A stretch of 64,000 nucleotides of DNA, from NCBI GenBank assembly GCA_947382355.1, contig CANCYR010000015.1:1-64000 (forward strand), read 5' to 3'. The translations under genes and the position numbers were made by a program. The notes beneath the pieces are model-generated. The model was not told where the DNA came from. It saw only the letters and a list, made by a program, of their open reading frames with translations, and did no database searches. The stretch comes from an uncultured Lachnospiraceae bacterium (GTDB lineage: Bacteria > Bacillota > Clostridia > Lachnospirales > Lachnospiraceae). The stretch's first letter is position 1. The number at the start of each line of letters is the position of its first letter. Positions 42,428 through 52,782 of this stretch are shown one piece after another.

Positions 42428-42859
42428 CTATTTTTTTATCAAATAGTCGATGGCATGCAAATATCCTTCCAATCCCATGCCATAAATCTGATAATCACAG
42501 GCATCCTTTGTAACAGAATTCTTTCTGAATTCCTCCCTTTTGGTAATGTCTGAAATATGAATCTCCACTTTTGGAATGGTGGTTATACTGGCAAGGGCAT
42601 CCCGAATTGCATAACTGTAATGGGTGTATGCGCCCGGATTGATTACAATTCCTTCCGTGCCGTCAAAATAAGCATCCTGCAGCCGGTCAATAATGGCGCC
42701 TTCATGATTGCTTTGAAAGACTTCTATCTGACAATGTGCCTCTTCTCCCTTTTTTGCAATCATTTCCAAAAGCCCTTCATAATTAGTAGTACCATAGATT
42801 CCTTTTTCACGAATACCCAGAAAATTCAGATTGGGTCCGTTGATGACTAATATTTTCAT
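42428..42859 (-). CDS. aroQ: 3-dehydroquinate dehydratase, type II
   Basis: The 143-residue enzyme of the shikimate pathway shows NGPNLNFLGIREKGIYG with the catalytic Tyr loop, FQSNHEGAIIDRLQ, INPGAYTHYSYAIRDAL and EIHISD. Its start overlaps the stop of aroK by four bases. It is the last gene of yqeG-aroE-aroK-aroQ. Confidence 0.96.
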   Translation of the reverse strand: MKILVINGPNLNFLGIREKGIYGTTNYEGLLEMIAKKGEEAHCQIEVFQSNHEGAIIDRLQDAYFDGTEGIVINPGAYTHYSYAIRDALASITTIPKVEIHISDITKREEFRKNSVTKDACDYQIYGMGLEGYLHAIDYLIKK

Positions 42860-43362
42860 AAAATCTTTTCTCCTATTTCTTTCACGATTTCCTCAAACTC
42901 CTTACCATCAACATCCACGATGAACTGCGCTGCCTCTTCATACACTGCCGCCCGTTCTGACATCATAGTCCTTATTTTTTCTTTTGGATTATCTCCCTGA
43001 AGCAAAGGCCTTGTGCTGTCCTTTTGCAATCTTTCATAAATAGTGTCCGGCAGGGCACGCAGGTATATGACATGTCCAAGCTCCTTTAACAGCCTCCTGT
43101 TCTCACTGCGAAGCACCAGGCCGCCTCCAACCGCTATGATATACTCTCCGCTTTCCTTCATCAGTTCCTTTATACATGCCGTTTCCATATCGCGGAAATA
43201 CGCTTCACCTTTCTCTTCAAAAAGCTCCGATATGGTCATATTTGCTTTTTTTTCGATGATTTTATCCGTATCGAGAAAAGGCTTCCGAAATGCATAGGAC
43301 AGCCTTTTCCCCACAGTGCTTTTGCCGCATCCCATAAATCCGATTAAGATTATTTTACTCAT
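42856..43362 (-). CDS. aroK: Shikimate kinase
   Basis: The 168-residue kinase phosphorylates shikimate. It shows P-loop GFMGCGKSTVGKRL, DTDKIIE, FRDMETACIKEL, AVGGGLVLRSENR (substrate-binding GGG) and the lid residues in DSTRPLL. The start overlaps the aroE stop by eight bases. Confidence 0.95.
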   Translation of the reverse strand: MSKIILIGFMGCGKSTVGKRLSYAFRKPFLDTDKIIEKKANMTISELFEEKGEAYFRDMETACIKELMKESGEYIIAVGGGLVLRSENRRLLKELGHVIYLRALPDTIYERLQKDSTRPLLQGDNPKEKIRTMMSERAAVYEEAAQFIVDVDGKEFEEIVKEIGEKIL

Positions 43363-44227
43363 GTATCTTCAATTCTTCCTTCATCCTGATTAATATTTCT
43401 TTTGCTGTTTCTTCCGAAATCTTTACATCATTCCACAATTCATATGCGATGATTCCCTGATACAAAAGCATTTTCAGCCCGTTCATGGCTCTGCCGCCAT
43501 GAGCCTTCACCATAGACATAAACCTTGTTTCGTATGGATTATAAATCAAATCCACCGCTGTTTCTATTTTGTCATAAAACGCTTCCTCTGAAATAACCAC
43601 GTCCTCCACATTGGGAGAAAGCCCTACACTGGTTGCCTGAATGGCAAGATATTTTCTATCCGGCAGCTTCCTGTAATCAGACAGCGCCATGGGAATTATC
43701 CTGTTTTCTTTATAAATTCCGTTTACCTCTTCTGCCACTGCCATTGCCTTTTCTACAGACCGGTTCAATATGAATATTTCCTTTGCCTCCTGTTCCATAC
43801 AAAGCATTGCCACTGCTCTTGCTGCCCCTCCTGCTCCAAGCAGTATGACTGATTCTCCCTTTATAGCATAGTTTTCCGTCTCCATTGCCCTAAACAACCC
43901 CGGCATGTCCGTATTAAAGCCTTTATAACCCTTTTGTGTCCTGACCAGAGTATTGACTGCGCCTATATTTTCCGCCAGCTTATCCATTTCCTCCAGATAG
44001 GGGATAACTGCACTTTTATAGGGCACTGTAATATTCAGTCCATGTATGTTCAGGGCATAAGCCCCTTCAACCGCTTCCTTTATCCGGTTATTTCCCACCT
44101 GAAAAGGAACATATACCAGATTTCTGTTTTCAATTTCTGAAAGATAATTATGTATGACCGGTGACAGCGTATGCTCCACCGGATTCCCAATTAATCCGCA
44201 TGTCAGGGTGCTCCCGTTTATTTTCAT
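43355..44227 (-). CDS. aroE: Shikimate dehydrogenase
   Basis: The 290-residue enzyme reduces 3-dehydroshikimate with NADPH. It shows GNPVEHTLSPVIHN, the catalytic Lys in NITVPYK, DMPGLFRAM, the nucleotide loop LLGAGGAARAVAM, and the NADP-type NRS after the second strand. It overlaps both neighbours by a few bases. Confidence 0.95.
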   Translation of the reverse strand: MKINGSTLTCGLIGNPVEHTLSPVIHNYLSEIENRNLVYVPFQVGNNRIKEAVEGAYALNIHGLNITVPYKSAVIPYLEEMDKLAENIGAVNTLVRTQKGYKGFNTDMPGLFRAMETENYAIKGESVILLGAGGAARAVAMLCMEQEAKEIFILNRSVEKAMAVAEEVNGIYKENRIIPMALSDYRKLPDRKYLAIQATSVGLSPNVEDVVISEEAFYDKIETAVDLIYNPYETRFMSMVKAHGGRAMNGLKMLLYQGIIAYELWNDVKISEETAKEILIRMKEELKIHE

Positions 44228-44757
44228 TTTGTTCCGTCTTCCTTTTTTTTCTTTTTATTAAGGCTTTTCTTATAAAAATAAAGCACAATCCACTCCAGCC
44301 GCCGCTTCAGCACAATCTGGATTTCCTCTTTTGGATGGATGGGTTTTACCAGATAACTGGTAATGCCGGTTCTTTTGGCTCCCCATACGTCTGTAAAGAG
44401 CTGGTCGCCTACAAACAAAGTGCTTTCCTTATCAGTTCCCATCAGCTCCATTGCTTTTTCATAATTTTTCACGCCGGGCTTTCTGGCCTTATAAATATAC
44501 CTTGTATGAACCTGGCTTGCAAAGGATTTTACCCTTGGCTCCTTATTATTTGACAACAGCATAGTCTGCATTTCCAGCTTATGAAGCCGCAGAAATAATG
44601 CCCTGCTCCTCTCATCAGCAGGAGCCCCGTGGGGCACTAATGTATTGTCTATATCAAATATGACTCCCCGGATTCCCCGGCTTTTCAGCTGTTCAAAATC
44701 AATCTGATAAGTGGATTCTATGTAATTGTCAGGATAAAATTGGTTTAGTATGCTCAT
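44224..44757 (-). CDS. yqeG: YqeG-family HAD-type phosphatase
   Basis: The 177-residue protein has the HAD motifs: GVIFDIDNTLVPHG (nucleophile Asp), LLSNNKE, KARKPG and VGDQLFTDVWGAKR. The YqeG family (HAD-IIIA) acts on phosphoesters and is often beside aro genes in Firmicutes. The start codon lies only six bases after a TATACT -10 box and no Shine-Dalgarno is seen, so the mRNA may be leaderless. It is first in the aro operon. Confidence 0.9.
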   Translation of the reverse strand: MSILNQFYPDNYIESTYQIDFEQLKSRGIRGVIFDIDNTLVPHGAPADERSRALFLRLHKLEMQTMLLSNNKEPRVKSFASQVHTRYIYKARKPGVKNYEKAMELMGTDKESTLFVGDQLFTDVWGAKRTGITSYLVKPIHPKEEIQIVLKRRLEWIVLYFYKKSLNKKKKKEDGTK

Positions 44758-44763
44758 GGTTCT

Positions 44764-44792
44764 AGTATAAAAAACAGCGATGAGAATTGCAA
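44764..44792 (-). promoter_or_regulatory. Promoter of the yqeG-aro operon
   Basis: TTGCAA and TATACT are separated by 17 bases. The expected start point falls on or next to the A of the ATG at 44757. Confidence 0.7.
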
Positions 44793-44804
44793 GGTGTTTT
44801 TTAG

Positions 44805-44816
44805 CTGAATTGTTAC
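44805..44816. repeat. Solitary copy of the repeat-element end motif
   Basis: CTGAATTGTTAC differs at one base from the CTGAACTGTTAC end of repeat copies B, C and D. No arm or core is adjacent, so it may be chance or a remnant. Confidence 0.3.
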
Positions 44817-44861
44817 TGAATTATGGAAAAAAACATATCCGGTTTCTTATATATACAAAAC

Positions 44862-44900
44862 CCCTCTCTTTCACCAGCAGCAAAAGAGAAGGGACTATTT
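44862..44900 (-). terminator. nrdR: Intrinsic terminator of nrdR
   Basis: CCCTTCTCTTTT and AAAGAGAGGGG form a stem directly after the nrdR stop, followed by TTTTG. Confidence 0.75.
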
Positions 44901-45353
44901 TTATCTGTCAAGAACGCTTTTCAATTCATCCATAAAAGTATTGATATCCTTAAATTCACGATAAACAGAAGCAAATCTCACATAAGCAACTGCTTCTAAA
45001 TCTTTTAATTTATTCATGACCAGTTCACCGATGACGTTGCTGGAAATTTCTTTCTCTTCCATATTAAAGATTTCTGTTTCCACCTCATCTATCAACTGAT
45101 TGATCTGATTGGCGCTGATAGGACGTTTATGACATGCCCTTAATACCCCCGCCTCAATCTTGGAACGATCATAAGTCTCCCTGTTATTATCCTTCTTAAT
45201 AATAATAAGAGGTATGGTCTCCACCTTTTCATAAGTTGTAAATCTCTTATCGCATTCATCACAGACTCTGCGCCTTCTGATGGAATTATTTTCTTCAGCC
45301 GGTCTTGAGTCAATTACCCTCGTATTCTCATGGCCACAAAACGGACACTTCAT
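44901..45353 (-). CDS. nrdR: Transcriptional repressor NrdR
   Basis: The 150-residue regulator of ribonucleotide reductase genes has the zinc ribbon MKCPFCGHENTRVIDSR with RRRRVCDEC and RFTTYEKVE, then an ATP-cone domain (IIKKDNNRETYDRSKIEAGVLRAC). Length is standard. It has its own strong promoter at 45443-45471 and a terminator. Confidence 0.97.
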   Translation of the reverse strand: MKCPFCGHENTRVIDSRPAEENNSIRRRRVCDECDKRFTTYEKVETIPLIIIKKDNNRETYDRSKIEAGVLRACHKRPISANQINQLIDEVETEIFNMEEKEISSNVIGELVMNKLKDLEAVAYVRFASVYREFKDINTFMDELKSVLDR

Positions 45354-45442
45354 ATGTGCTCCCCCCTATTCTTTTCTTTATGGAATGGAATACCTGTTTT
45401 CTCCTTTAAGCTGTCAGGAATTCTCGCCACAAGTATAAGTTC

Positions 45443-45471
45443 ATTATACGGGAAAAAGTACTTTATGTCAA
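45443..45471 (-). promoter_or_regulatory. nrdR: Promoter of nrdR
   Basis: A perfect TTGACA and a perfect TATAAT are separated by 17 bases on the minus strand. Confidence 0.85.
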
Positions 45472-45500
45472 CTAATTAGTGGAAATCATTGTACGAATTT

Positions 45501-45734
45501 TTATATATTTACCAGAATGATATCTGGTCCAATCTGCTTAATATCCTTAAATGGAATCACCGTTTCATCATTGCCGCTGAAAAAACCGCAAAAGCAAAAA
45601 GCAGGCTTTACGATTATCTTACAGATACAGCCATTGCAAGGGTCAAATTCCAAATCCTTTACATGGCCTAATTTTCTGCAGTCCCGTATGCTGATTACTT
45701 CCTTTTCACACAGTTCGCTAAAGCACATAAGCAT
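45501..45734 (-). CDS. YlmC/YmxH-family sporulation protein (PRC-barrel)
   Basis: The 77-residue protein starts MCFSELCEKEVISIRDCRKLGHVKDLEFD, with DPCNGCICKIIV and IPFKDIKQIGPDIILV, which is the YlmC/YmxH PRC-barrel pattern. It is associated with sporulation in Clostridia and Bacilli. It precedes nrdR on the same strand, but nrdR has a promoter of its own. Confidence 0.85.
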   Translation of the reverse strand: MLMCFSELCEKEVISIRDCRKLGHVKDLEFDPCNGCICKIIVKPAFCFCGFFSGNDETVIPFKDIKQIGPDIILVNI

Positions 45735-45792
45735 AAGACCACCTGATCACTTTTTCTTATTTTATGCAGGCATTGCCTTTTTGTTCCATATT

Positions 45793-45890
45793 TAACAGTC
45801 CGACCTTCCGCATTTCTGTACCGGAAATAGAATCGGCTGCCGGCAGAAAGTGTTTCTGCGTGACCACCCTCTCACTCTGATAAAAACACT
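45793..45890. repeat. Partial repeat element, copy F, running into a gene end
   Basis: The left end TAACAGTCCGAC resembles GTAACAGTTCAGAC. After a unique arm-like stretch, TGTTTCTGCGTGACC and CACTCTGATAAAAACACTG match the core of copies A and D. The core overlaps the last codons and stop of the HD-domain gene. The second arm is absent. Confidence 0.6.
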
Positions 45891-46462
45891 GTATTTTCCG
45901 CCTGTATGGATACAGCAATCATTTGCTCCCCATAAAGCTCATGAAACCGTTCTAAAAACCGTTTCTCCACAGTTTCAAATTGTTCTGTAACAAATTCCGG
46001 ATTACTTTGCAGCTTCGGACATTCCTCAAACAATGCTTCGCCCATGTAATGAAGGAACTCATGATACAGCAGGTCATCATCCACGCTTCTTACCTGTGCC
46101 GCCTCTTCTTCCGTTAAAGGCGTATGCAGGTATTTTTCATACACCGCCCCCTGAAGTCCTGCTTCAATTTCCAGATAAGCCGGAAGGTGCTTTTTTATGG
46201 GGCGTATAATATCCGCCATATATGCCTCGCTTCCATCATGAAGCAGACAGGCTAACTGCACCCGGCTGCTAAACCCTCTTGCCTTTGCCTCCTCCTGGCA
46301 GTGGATGCTATGCTGCCCTACCGAATAAAATTCCGGGAACTGTCCGTTTGCCCTTGTCATAAAAGAAAGGGCATGGGCAATATCTTTTATCTGAATCTGC
46401 TCCTTCTTAGGGGAAAGAGGCGTTAGATGTATCTTACTCCCTGTTGTCAGGTAATCTTCCAT
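45872..46462 (-). CDS. HD-domain phosphohydrolase (YfbR-like)
   Basis: The 196-residue protein shows YSVGQHSIHC (first metal His), LLHDGSEAYMADI (HD pair) and SVDDDLLYHEFLHY (last Asp). The layout fits 5'-deoxynucleotidase YfbR and related small HD hydrolases of nucleotides. GGAG precedes the ATG. Its last residues (VFLSE) are encoded inside repeat copy F, so its original C-terminus may have been replaced. Confidence 0.85.
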   Translation of the reverse strand: MEDYLTTGSKIHLTPLSPKKEQIQIKDIAHALSFMTRANGQFPEFYSVGQHSIHCQEEAKARGFSSRVQLACLLHDGSEAYMADIIRPIKKHLPAYLEIEAGLQGAVYEKYLHTPLTEEEAAQVRSVDDDLLYHEFLHYMGEALFEECPKLQSNPEFVTEQFETVEKRFLERFHELYGEQMIAVSIQAENTVFLSE

Positions 46463-46554
46463 AATAATCAGCTTGCTCCTTTTTCAATAGATTGTCTCTC
46501 AGGCAACGGGAAATGTCCTGCCGGCAGATTGACTCCGGGTGTTCAACCTCTTTC

Positions 46555-48102
<1,548 letters not shown>

Positions 48103-48304
48103 TTATAAATAATTTATGAATGAAAGCATAGATTTTCTGAAATGATATAGAATCATAGAATGTAACTTCAAAATGTAGACATATGCTTTAAAAATATGGT
48201 AGCATATATTTCATCGATTTGCAAGTATGAAGTTTACGAAATAAAGTTATATCTATGCCAGGAATAACAGCTTCAGCATTATAAACGTAAGTATTATGTA
48301 AAGC

Positions 48305-48350
48305 CATATGCATTCTCTGCATATGCCTGACTATTACAGGCTTTTTATAT
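48305..48350 (+). terminator. Orphan plus-strand terminator, possible small-RNA end
   Basis: CATATGCA/TGCATATG is followed by GCCTG-ACTATTA-CAGGC and five T residues. No plus-strand gene precedes it, so it may end a small RNA starting between about 48200 and 48250. A promoter could not be fixed. Confidence 0.45.
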
Positions 48351-48390
48351 TTTAATATAGCTAAAATATCGCCTCTTTTCCCCTATATAT

Positions 48391-48418
48391 TTTTAGTTGT
48401 CATGTTTAACAACTAAAA
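48391..48418 (+). promoter_or_regulatory. Palindrome upstream of the XRE gene, candidate operator
   Basis: TTTTAGTTG and CAACTAAAA are perfect inverted repeats with a 10-base spacer, 77 bases before the regulator's start. Autoregulation is likely. Confidence 0.5.
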
Positions 48419-48494
48419 GAGGTATAAACTAATATCAAAAATTTGTTAAAATGTTTATAGGAGCATTAACTATACTAATTATAGGAGGATAAAT

Positions 48495-48851
48495 TTGAAG
48501 AACTTAAAAATATTGAGGGAAGAATTTGCACTTAGCCAACAGAAACTGGCTGACTTATTCAATCTAAGCCAACAATCTATTTATAAATATGAAAATGACT
48601 TGGCAGAACCGGATTTCCAGACCTTACGGCAATTTGCAGATTATTTTCATACTTCCGTAGATTATCTGATTGATTACACAGACAATCCTGCTCCTGCTGC
48701 AACTCTTGTCACCATAGAATATACCTCATTAGAATTAAAGCACTTGGAGCTATATCGCAAGCTTTCTCCTACGCTGCGAAAAAATCTGGACCAGATGCTT
48801 ACTGAAATTACTTATGATAAAGATATAAATAAAGATACCATTTCCCGCTAA
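48495..48851 (+). CDS. XRE-family transcriptional regulator
   Basis: The 118-residue protein has an N-terminal helix-turn-helix (LREEFALSQQKLADLFNLSQQSIYKYENDLAEPDFQTLRQFADYF, typical of Cro/CI) and a short helical tail with LKHLELYRKLSPTLRKNLDQML. The start is TTG with TAGGAGG upstream. Target genes are unknown. An intrinsic terminator follows directly. Confidence 0.88.
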   Translation: MKNLKILREEFALSQQKLADLFNLSQQSIYKYENDLAEPDFQTLRQFADYFHTSVDYLIDYTDNPAPAATLVTIEYTSLELKHLELYRKLSPTLRKNLDQMLTEITYDKDINKDTISR

Positions 48852-48890
48852 GACTGCCGAAATCAGATTTCGCCAGTCTTTTTTCTTTTT
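48850..48890 (+). terminator. Intrinsic terminator of the XRE gene
   Basis: AAGACTG and CAGTCTT form a stem with the inner pair GAAATC/GATTTC, followed by a T-run. It starts within the stop codon of the XRE gene and also faces the end of sigG. Confidence 0.75.
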
Positions 48891-48905
48891 CCCTCACATT
48901 ACCGC

Positions 48906-49685
48906 TCAGCCTTCCAGATAGCTGCGCATGATTTTCAAGGCATTTTTTTCCAGGCGGCTTACCTGCGCCTGAGAAATGCCTATTATTTCCGACACCTCTA
49001 TCTGGGTCTTCCCCTCAAAGAAACGCATGCTTATAATCTCATATTCCCTTTCATTCAGCTTTTTCATTGCTTCAAATAGAGAAATATGCTCTACCCACAA
49101 TTCTTCTTTATTTTTCTTGTCACTAATCTGGTCCATTACATAAAGGGTATCTCCGCCTTCTGTATAAATGGGTTCGTAAAGGCTCATGGGATTTTGAATG
49201 GCATCTAAGGCATAAACAATATCTTCCTTGGAAATTCCTATTTCTGTTGCGATTTCCGCAATAGTAGGCTCTACCAGATTTTTTTTGGTCATGGCTTCTT
49301 TTGTATAGATTGCCTTATAGGCTGTATCTTTCAGGGAACGGCTTACCCTTATGCTGTTGTTATCCCTTAAATATCTTCTTATTTCTCCTATAATCATGGG
49401 CACGGCATAAGTGGAAAATTTCACTCCCAGCTCCGAGTTAAAGTTATCAATGGCTTTCATAAGTCCAATGCACCCGATTTGAAACAAGTCATCCACGTTT
49501 TCATTACTTCCCGAAAAACGCTTGATAATGCTTAATACCAGCCTTAAATTTCCTTCAATATATTTCTCCCTTGCCGCTTTATCTCCCTCGCCTATCTTCG
49601 CAAATAAAGCTTCCTTTTCTTCATTTTTCAGAAGAGGAAGCTTTGCCGTATTTACACCACATATTTCTACTTTTCCCATTGCCAT
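48906..49685 (-). CDS. sigG: RNA polymerase sporulation sigma factor SigG
   Basis: The 259-residue sigma factor drives late forespore genes. It starts with the SigG-type KVEICGVNTAKLPLL, then region 2 (NVDDLFQIGCIGLMKAIDNFNSELGVKFSTYAVPMIIGEIRRYLRDN) and region 4 (REYEIISMRFFEGKTQIEVSEIIGISQAQVSRLEK). GGGAGG precedes the ATG. It follows sigE by 57 bases, the classical spoIIGA-sigE-sigG order. Confidence 0.96.
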   Translation of the reverse strand: MAMGKVEICGVNTAKLPLLKNEEKEALFAKIGEGDKAAREKYIEGNLRLVLSIIKRFSGSNENVDDLFQIGCIGLMKAIDNFNSELGVKFSTYAVPMIIGEIRRYLRDNNSIRVSRSLKDTAYKAIYTKEAMTKKNLVEPTIAEIATEIGISKEDIVYALDAIQNPMSLYEPIYTEGGDTLYVMDQISDKKNKEELWVEHISLFEAMKKLNEREYEIISMRFFEGKTQIEVSEIIGISQAQVSRLEKNALKIMRSYLEG

Positions 49686-49742
49686 CTTCTTCTATCCTCC
49701 CAGCAGCTTTTATACTAAAAGGATTTACAGAAGGCAGGAATT

Positions 49743-50483
49743 TTATACCTCTTTTGCCATTTCTCTTTTCAGTCTTTTCATGATTTTTTTCTCCAGTCTT
49801 GATATGTAGGATTGAGAAATTCCAAGGAGGGTCGCCACTTCTTTCTGGGTCATTTCCTCTCCATCCTCCCTGTTCAATCCAAAGCGTAAATTTACAATTG
49901 TTCTCTCTCGTTCCGACAATTTTTCAATTGCTTTTTTCAACACATTCCTTTCCACTTCGTCTTCAATATCTTTATAAATAACATCCTCGTCAGTGCCAAG
50001 AATATCCGACAGCAAAAGTTCATTGCCATCCCAGTCCACGTTCAAAGGCTCGTCAATGGAAACCTCCATTTTTGTTTTATTATTTCTTCTAAGATACATA
50101 AGAATTTCATTTTCGATACATCTGGAAGCATATGTGGCAAGCTTGATATTTTTATCCGGATTATAGGTATTGATAGACTTGATGAGCCCTATTGTACCTA
50201 TAGAAATCAAATCTTCCACTCCGATTCCCGTATTGTCAAATTTTTTTGCTATATACACTACAAGACGCAGATTGTGTTCAATCAAAGTCGCTTTTGCACT
50301 GTCTTCCTCTTCTGTTCCAAGACTTTTTATCATTTCACCTTCTTCTTTTGCTTCTAAAGGCGGAGGAAGCACTTCAGCGCCTCCAATATAATGAATCTCT
50401 CCTTGTTTTCCCATCAAGAATCTTGTTTCTTTTTTTACTAGCCTGAATTGCACCTTACCCGGAATGGCTACTTTTAAAATCAT
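49743..50483 (-). CDS. sigE: RNA polymerase sporulation sigma factor SigE (pro-sigma E)
   Basis: The 246-residue protein has an N-terminal pro-sequence and first helices (about 1-40, ending in [12 protein letters not shown]), region 2 ([46 protein letters not shown]) and region 4 ([33 protein letters not shown]). It controls early mother-cell genes after cleavage by SpoIIGA, which is encoded immediately upstream. AGGAGG precedes the ATG. Confidence 0.96.
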   Translation of the reverse strand: MILKVAIPGKVQFRLVKKETRFLMGKQGEIHYIGGAEVLPPPLEAKEEGEMIKSLGTEEEDSAKATLIEHNLRLVVYIAKKFDNTGIGVEDLISIGTIGLIKSINTYNPDKNIKLATYASRCIENEILMYLRRNNKTKMEVSIDEPLNVDWDGNELLLSDILGTDEDVIYKDIEDEVERNVLKKAIEKLSERERTIVNLRFGLNREDGEEMTQKEVATLLGISQSYISRLEKKIMKRLKREMAKEV

Positions 50484-50494
50484 GTACTCTCCTC

Positions 50495-51298
50495 CTATAA
50501 CATTGGGTTTAAAATCAGGGAATATTCCCCTTTCCTGCTTAATTTCTCTTCACAGATTCCTATCATGACCTGTTGCAGTTTTCTTGAATCCTGCTCTGTA
50601 CCAATTGTAATTTCCTCTGCAATAAATCCCCTCATGATTCCTGCCTTATTTCCTATGGAATGATAAGGAATCGCATAAAAGTTGTTTTCTAAAAGGCAGA
50701 TTTCTTCTTTATTTAGAAGTTCCTTTTCTACAATAATAACCGGCTTCTGGCTGATTGGTTCTTTTAAATGATTTCCTGTATCCATCAGCCCTGTAGCAGA
50801 AATACTTTTTTTCCCTACTTTCAGCACAACGGGAAAGTAAATCTGCTTCTCCATAAAATTTCCCCTAATTATCTCAATTCCCTTTTTCATGAACATGCAA
50901 AGAAAGAAAAACGCCGAAAAAAGAGTTAGCATTTGATAACTACTCTGTCCCAAAAACGGAAACCTTTCATACAAAAAATGAAGACATCCCCCTGCCAGAA
51001 AATTCAATCCCAGGAAAAGCCCCAAAGTCTTCAGAAAATCCCTTCTTGTTTTTCGTCCAAATGCAATCCTGATGGTCAAAAACGGGAAAAAGATATATTC
51101 AAAAAAAATCACTGCCGGCCATGGCAGGGATAATGGAAGCAAATAAGGAAAAATACCTCCTATTCCGCTTATCAGCGCACCCAAAAACAGAGACAAGGTT
51201 TTTCGGGAAACTTTCAACGCTTTATTCAAAACAATTAAAAGTGCAAAATCCAATATAACATTTTTAAAAAATACTACATCTATGTATACGGTTACAAT
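50495..51298 (-). CDS. spoIIGA: Sigma-E processing peptidase SpoIIGA
   Basis: This membrane aspartic protease activates pro-sigma E. Five hydrophobic helices fill the N-terminal half; the catalytic DTGN occurs in [14 protein letters not shown]. The first ATG/GTG/TTG in frame (TTG at 51253) would remove the conserved family N-terminus. That part is encoded upstream as [19 protein letters not shown], with no standard start codon. The best candidate is ATT at 51298, seven bases after GGGGAG. I give coordinates for that start (about 267 residues). The non-standard start is seen in the sequence; its use is inferred. Confidence 0.85.
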   Translation of the reverse strand: MVTVYIDVVFFKNVILDFALLIVLNKALKVSRKTLSLFLGALISGIGGIFPYLLPLSLPWPAVIFFEYIFFPFLTIRIAFGRKTRRDFLKTLGLFLGLNFLAGGCLHFLYERFPFLGQSSYQMLTLFSAFFFLCMFMKKGIEIIRGNFMEKQIYFPVVLKVGKKSISATGLMDTGNHLKEPISQKPVIIVEKELLNKEEICLLENNFYAIPYHSIGNKAGIMRGFIAEEITIGTEQDSRKLQQVMIGICEEKLSRKGEYSLILNPML

Positions 51299-51421
51299 CC
51301 TTCTCTCCCCTTTCCTAAAACCAATGTAGACTTTGTTTATGAAACTAGTATAAAGAATTTCCTTTACAATTGCTGTCGAAATGGAGGAAGCAACCGTATT
51401 TTTTTCTCGACCTTTTTACAC

Positions 51422-51454
51422 AAAAAAAGACTGTCTTCCTAAAGAAAACAGTCT
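51422..51454 (-). terminator. ftsZ: Intrinsic terminator of ftsZ
   Basis: AGACTGT and ACAGTCT form a stem followed by seven T residues, about 30 bases after the ftsZ stop. It separates the division cluster from spoIIGA. Confidence 0.8.
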
Positions 51455-51482
51455 CCTACTCTTACATACAATAAGCTTTGAT

Positions 51483-52670
51483 TTATTTATTTCTCTGTAA
51501 AAAGTCCGGAATCTTTAAAGATTGGGACTCTACACTGCTTTTTACCGTTTCCGGCTTTTGAATGCCCTGTAAAGGCTTCATAGGTGTAATGGACGGAATC
51601 GGACCGGTGCCTGCATTTGGGTTTTGCCCCAAAATACTTGTGGGAACTGGTTTCTTTCCTGCCTGTCCCACTCCGTTATGTACAAATCCATTTGAGAACT
51701 TATTTACAGGCATTGCAACAGGCTGTTCCAAACCAGTAGCAATTACTGTGACAGTACAAGTGTCCGTCTGGGTTTCATCATACATAGCTCCAAAAATAAT
51801 ATTGACCTCTTCCCCTGCCAAATCCTGCACATAGCTTGCCGCATCGGAAGCATCTGCCAGCGTAATATCTCCCGACACATTGATAATAACATGAGTGGCT
51901 CCGGAAATAGTCGTCTCAAGAAGCGGGGAAGCCACTGCCATCTTCACGGCTTCACTTGCCTTATCATCACCCTTGCCCACACCAATACCGATATGTGCAA
52001 TTCCTTTATCCTTCATAACCGTCTGTACGTCTGCAAAGTCCAGATTAATAACTGCAGGTACATTAATCAAATCCGTAATGCCCTGAACTGCCTGCTGCAG
52101 TACTTCATCCGCTTTCTTTAACGCATCCGGCATAGTGGTCCTTCTGTCTACAATTTCCAACAGTTTATCATTTGGTATCACAATCAGCGTGTCCACGCTT
52201 TCCTTTAATCTTTCAATACCGCTTACTGCATTTTCCATACGGGTCCTTGCTTCAAACTTGAAAGGCTTTGTCACAACGCCTACTGTTAAAATCCCCATAT
52301 CCTTTGCCGCTCTGGCAACTACCGGCGCTGCACCTGTTCCTGTACCGCCGCCCATTCCACATGTAACAAATACCATATCAGAACCTTTTAAAGAAGCAGT
52401 TATTTCTTCAATGCTTTCCTCCGCAGCTTTTTCACCGATTTCCGGTTTTGCCCCTGCGCCAAGGCCCTTGGTCAGCTTTTCGCCGATTTGTAAAAGCTTT
52501 GGAGCCTTACACAACTGGAGCGCCTGCTTGTCCGTATTCACTCCAACAAACTCCACTCCGTCAATATTTTCATCTACCATTCTATTTACAGCATTATTCC
52601 CTGCACCGCCAACACCTACAACGATTATCTTAGCTGCAGCATCTGCATCATTTGACTTAATTTCCAGCAA
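51483..52670 (-). CDS. ftsZ: Cell division protein FtsZ
   Basis: The 395-residue tubulin-like GTPase forms the Z ring. It shows [25 protein letters not shown], the tubulin signature [21 protein letters not shown] and the C-terminal conserved peptide IPDFLQRNK. The start is TTG with GAAGGAGGAAG upstream. It is the last gene of the division cluster before a terminator. Confidence 0.97.
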   Translation of the reverse strand: MLEIKSNDADAAAKIIVVGVGGAGNNAVNRMVDENIDGVEFVGVNTDKQALQLCKAPKLLQIGEKLTKGLGAGAKPEIGEKAAEESIEEITASLKGSDMVFVTCGMGGGTGTGAAPVVARAAKDMGILTVGVVTKPFKFEARTRMENAVSGIERLKESVDTLIVIPNDKLLEIVDRRTTMPDALKKADEVLQQAVQGITDLINVPAVINLDFADVQTVMKDKGIAHIGIGVGKGDDKASEAVKMAVASPLLETTISGATHVIINVSGDITLADASDAASYVQDLAGEEVNIIFGAMYDETQTDTCTVTVIATGLEQPVAMPVNKFSNGFVHNGVGQAGKKPVPTSILGQNPNAGTGPIPSITPMKPLQGIQKPETVKSSVESQSLKIPDFLQRNK

Positions 52671-52782
52671 GGTTCTTCCTCCTTCAAATCCCTTTTAAAT
52701 TCCATATACTCTATCATATAATTTTTTAAGAAATTTATCAACCAATATTTTTATTTTTTTTCGTATTTTTGTTTGTTTTTTT

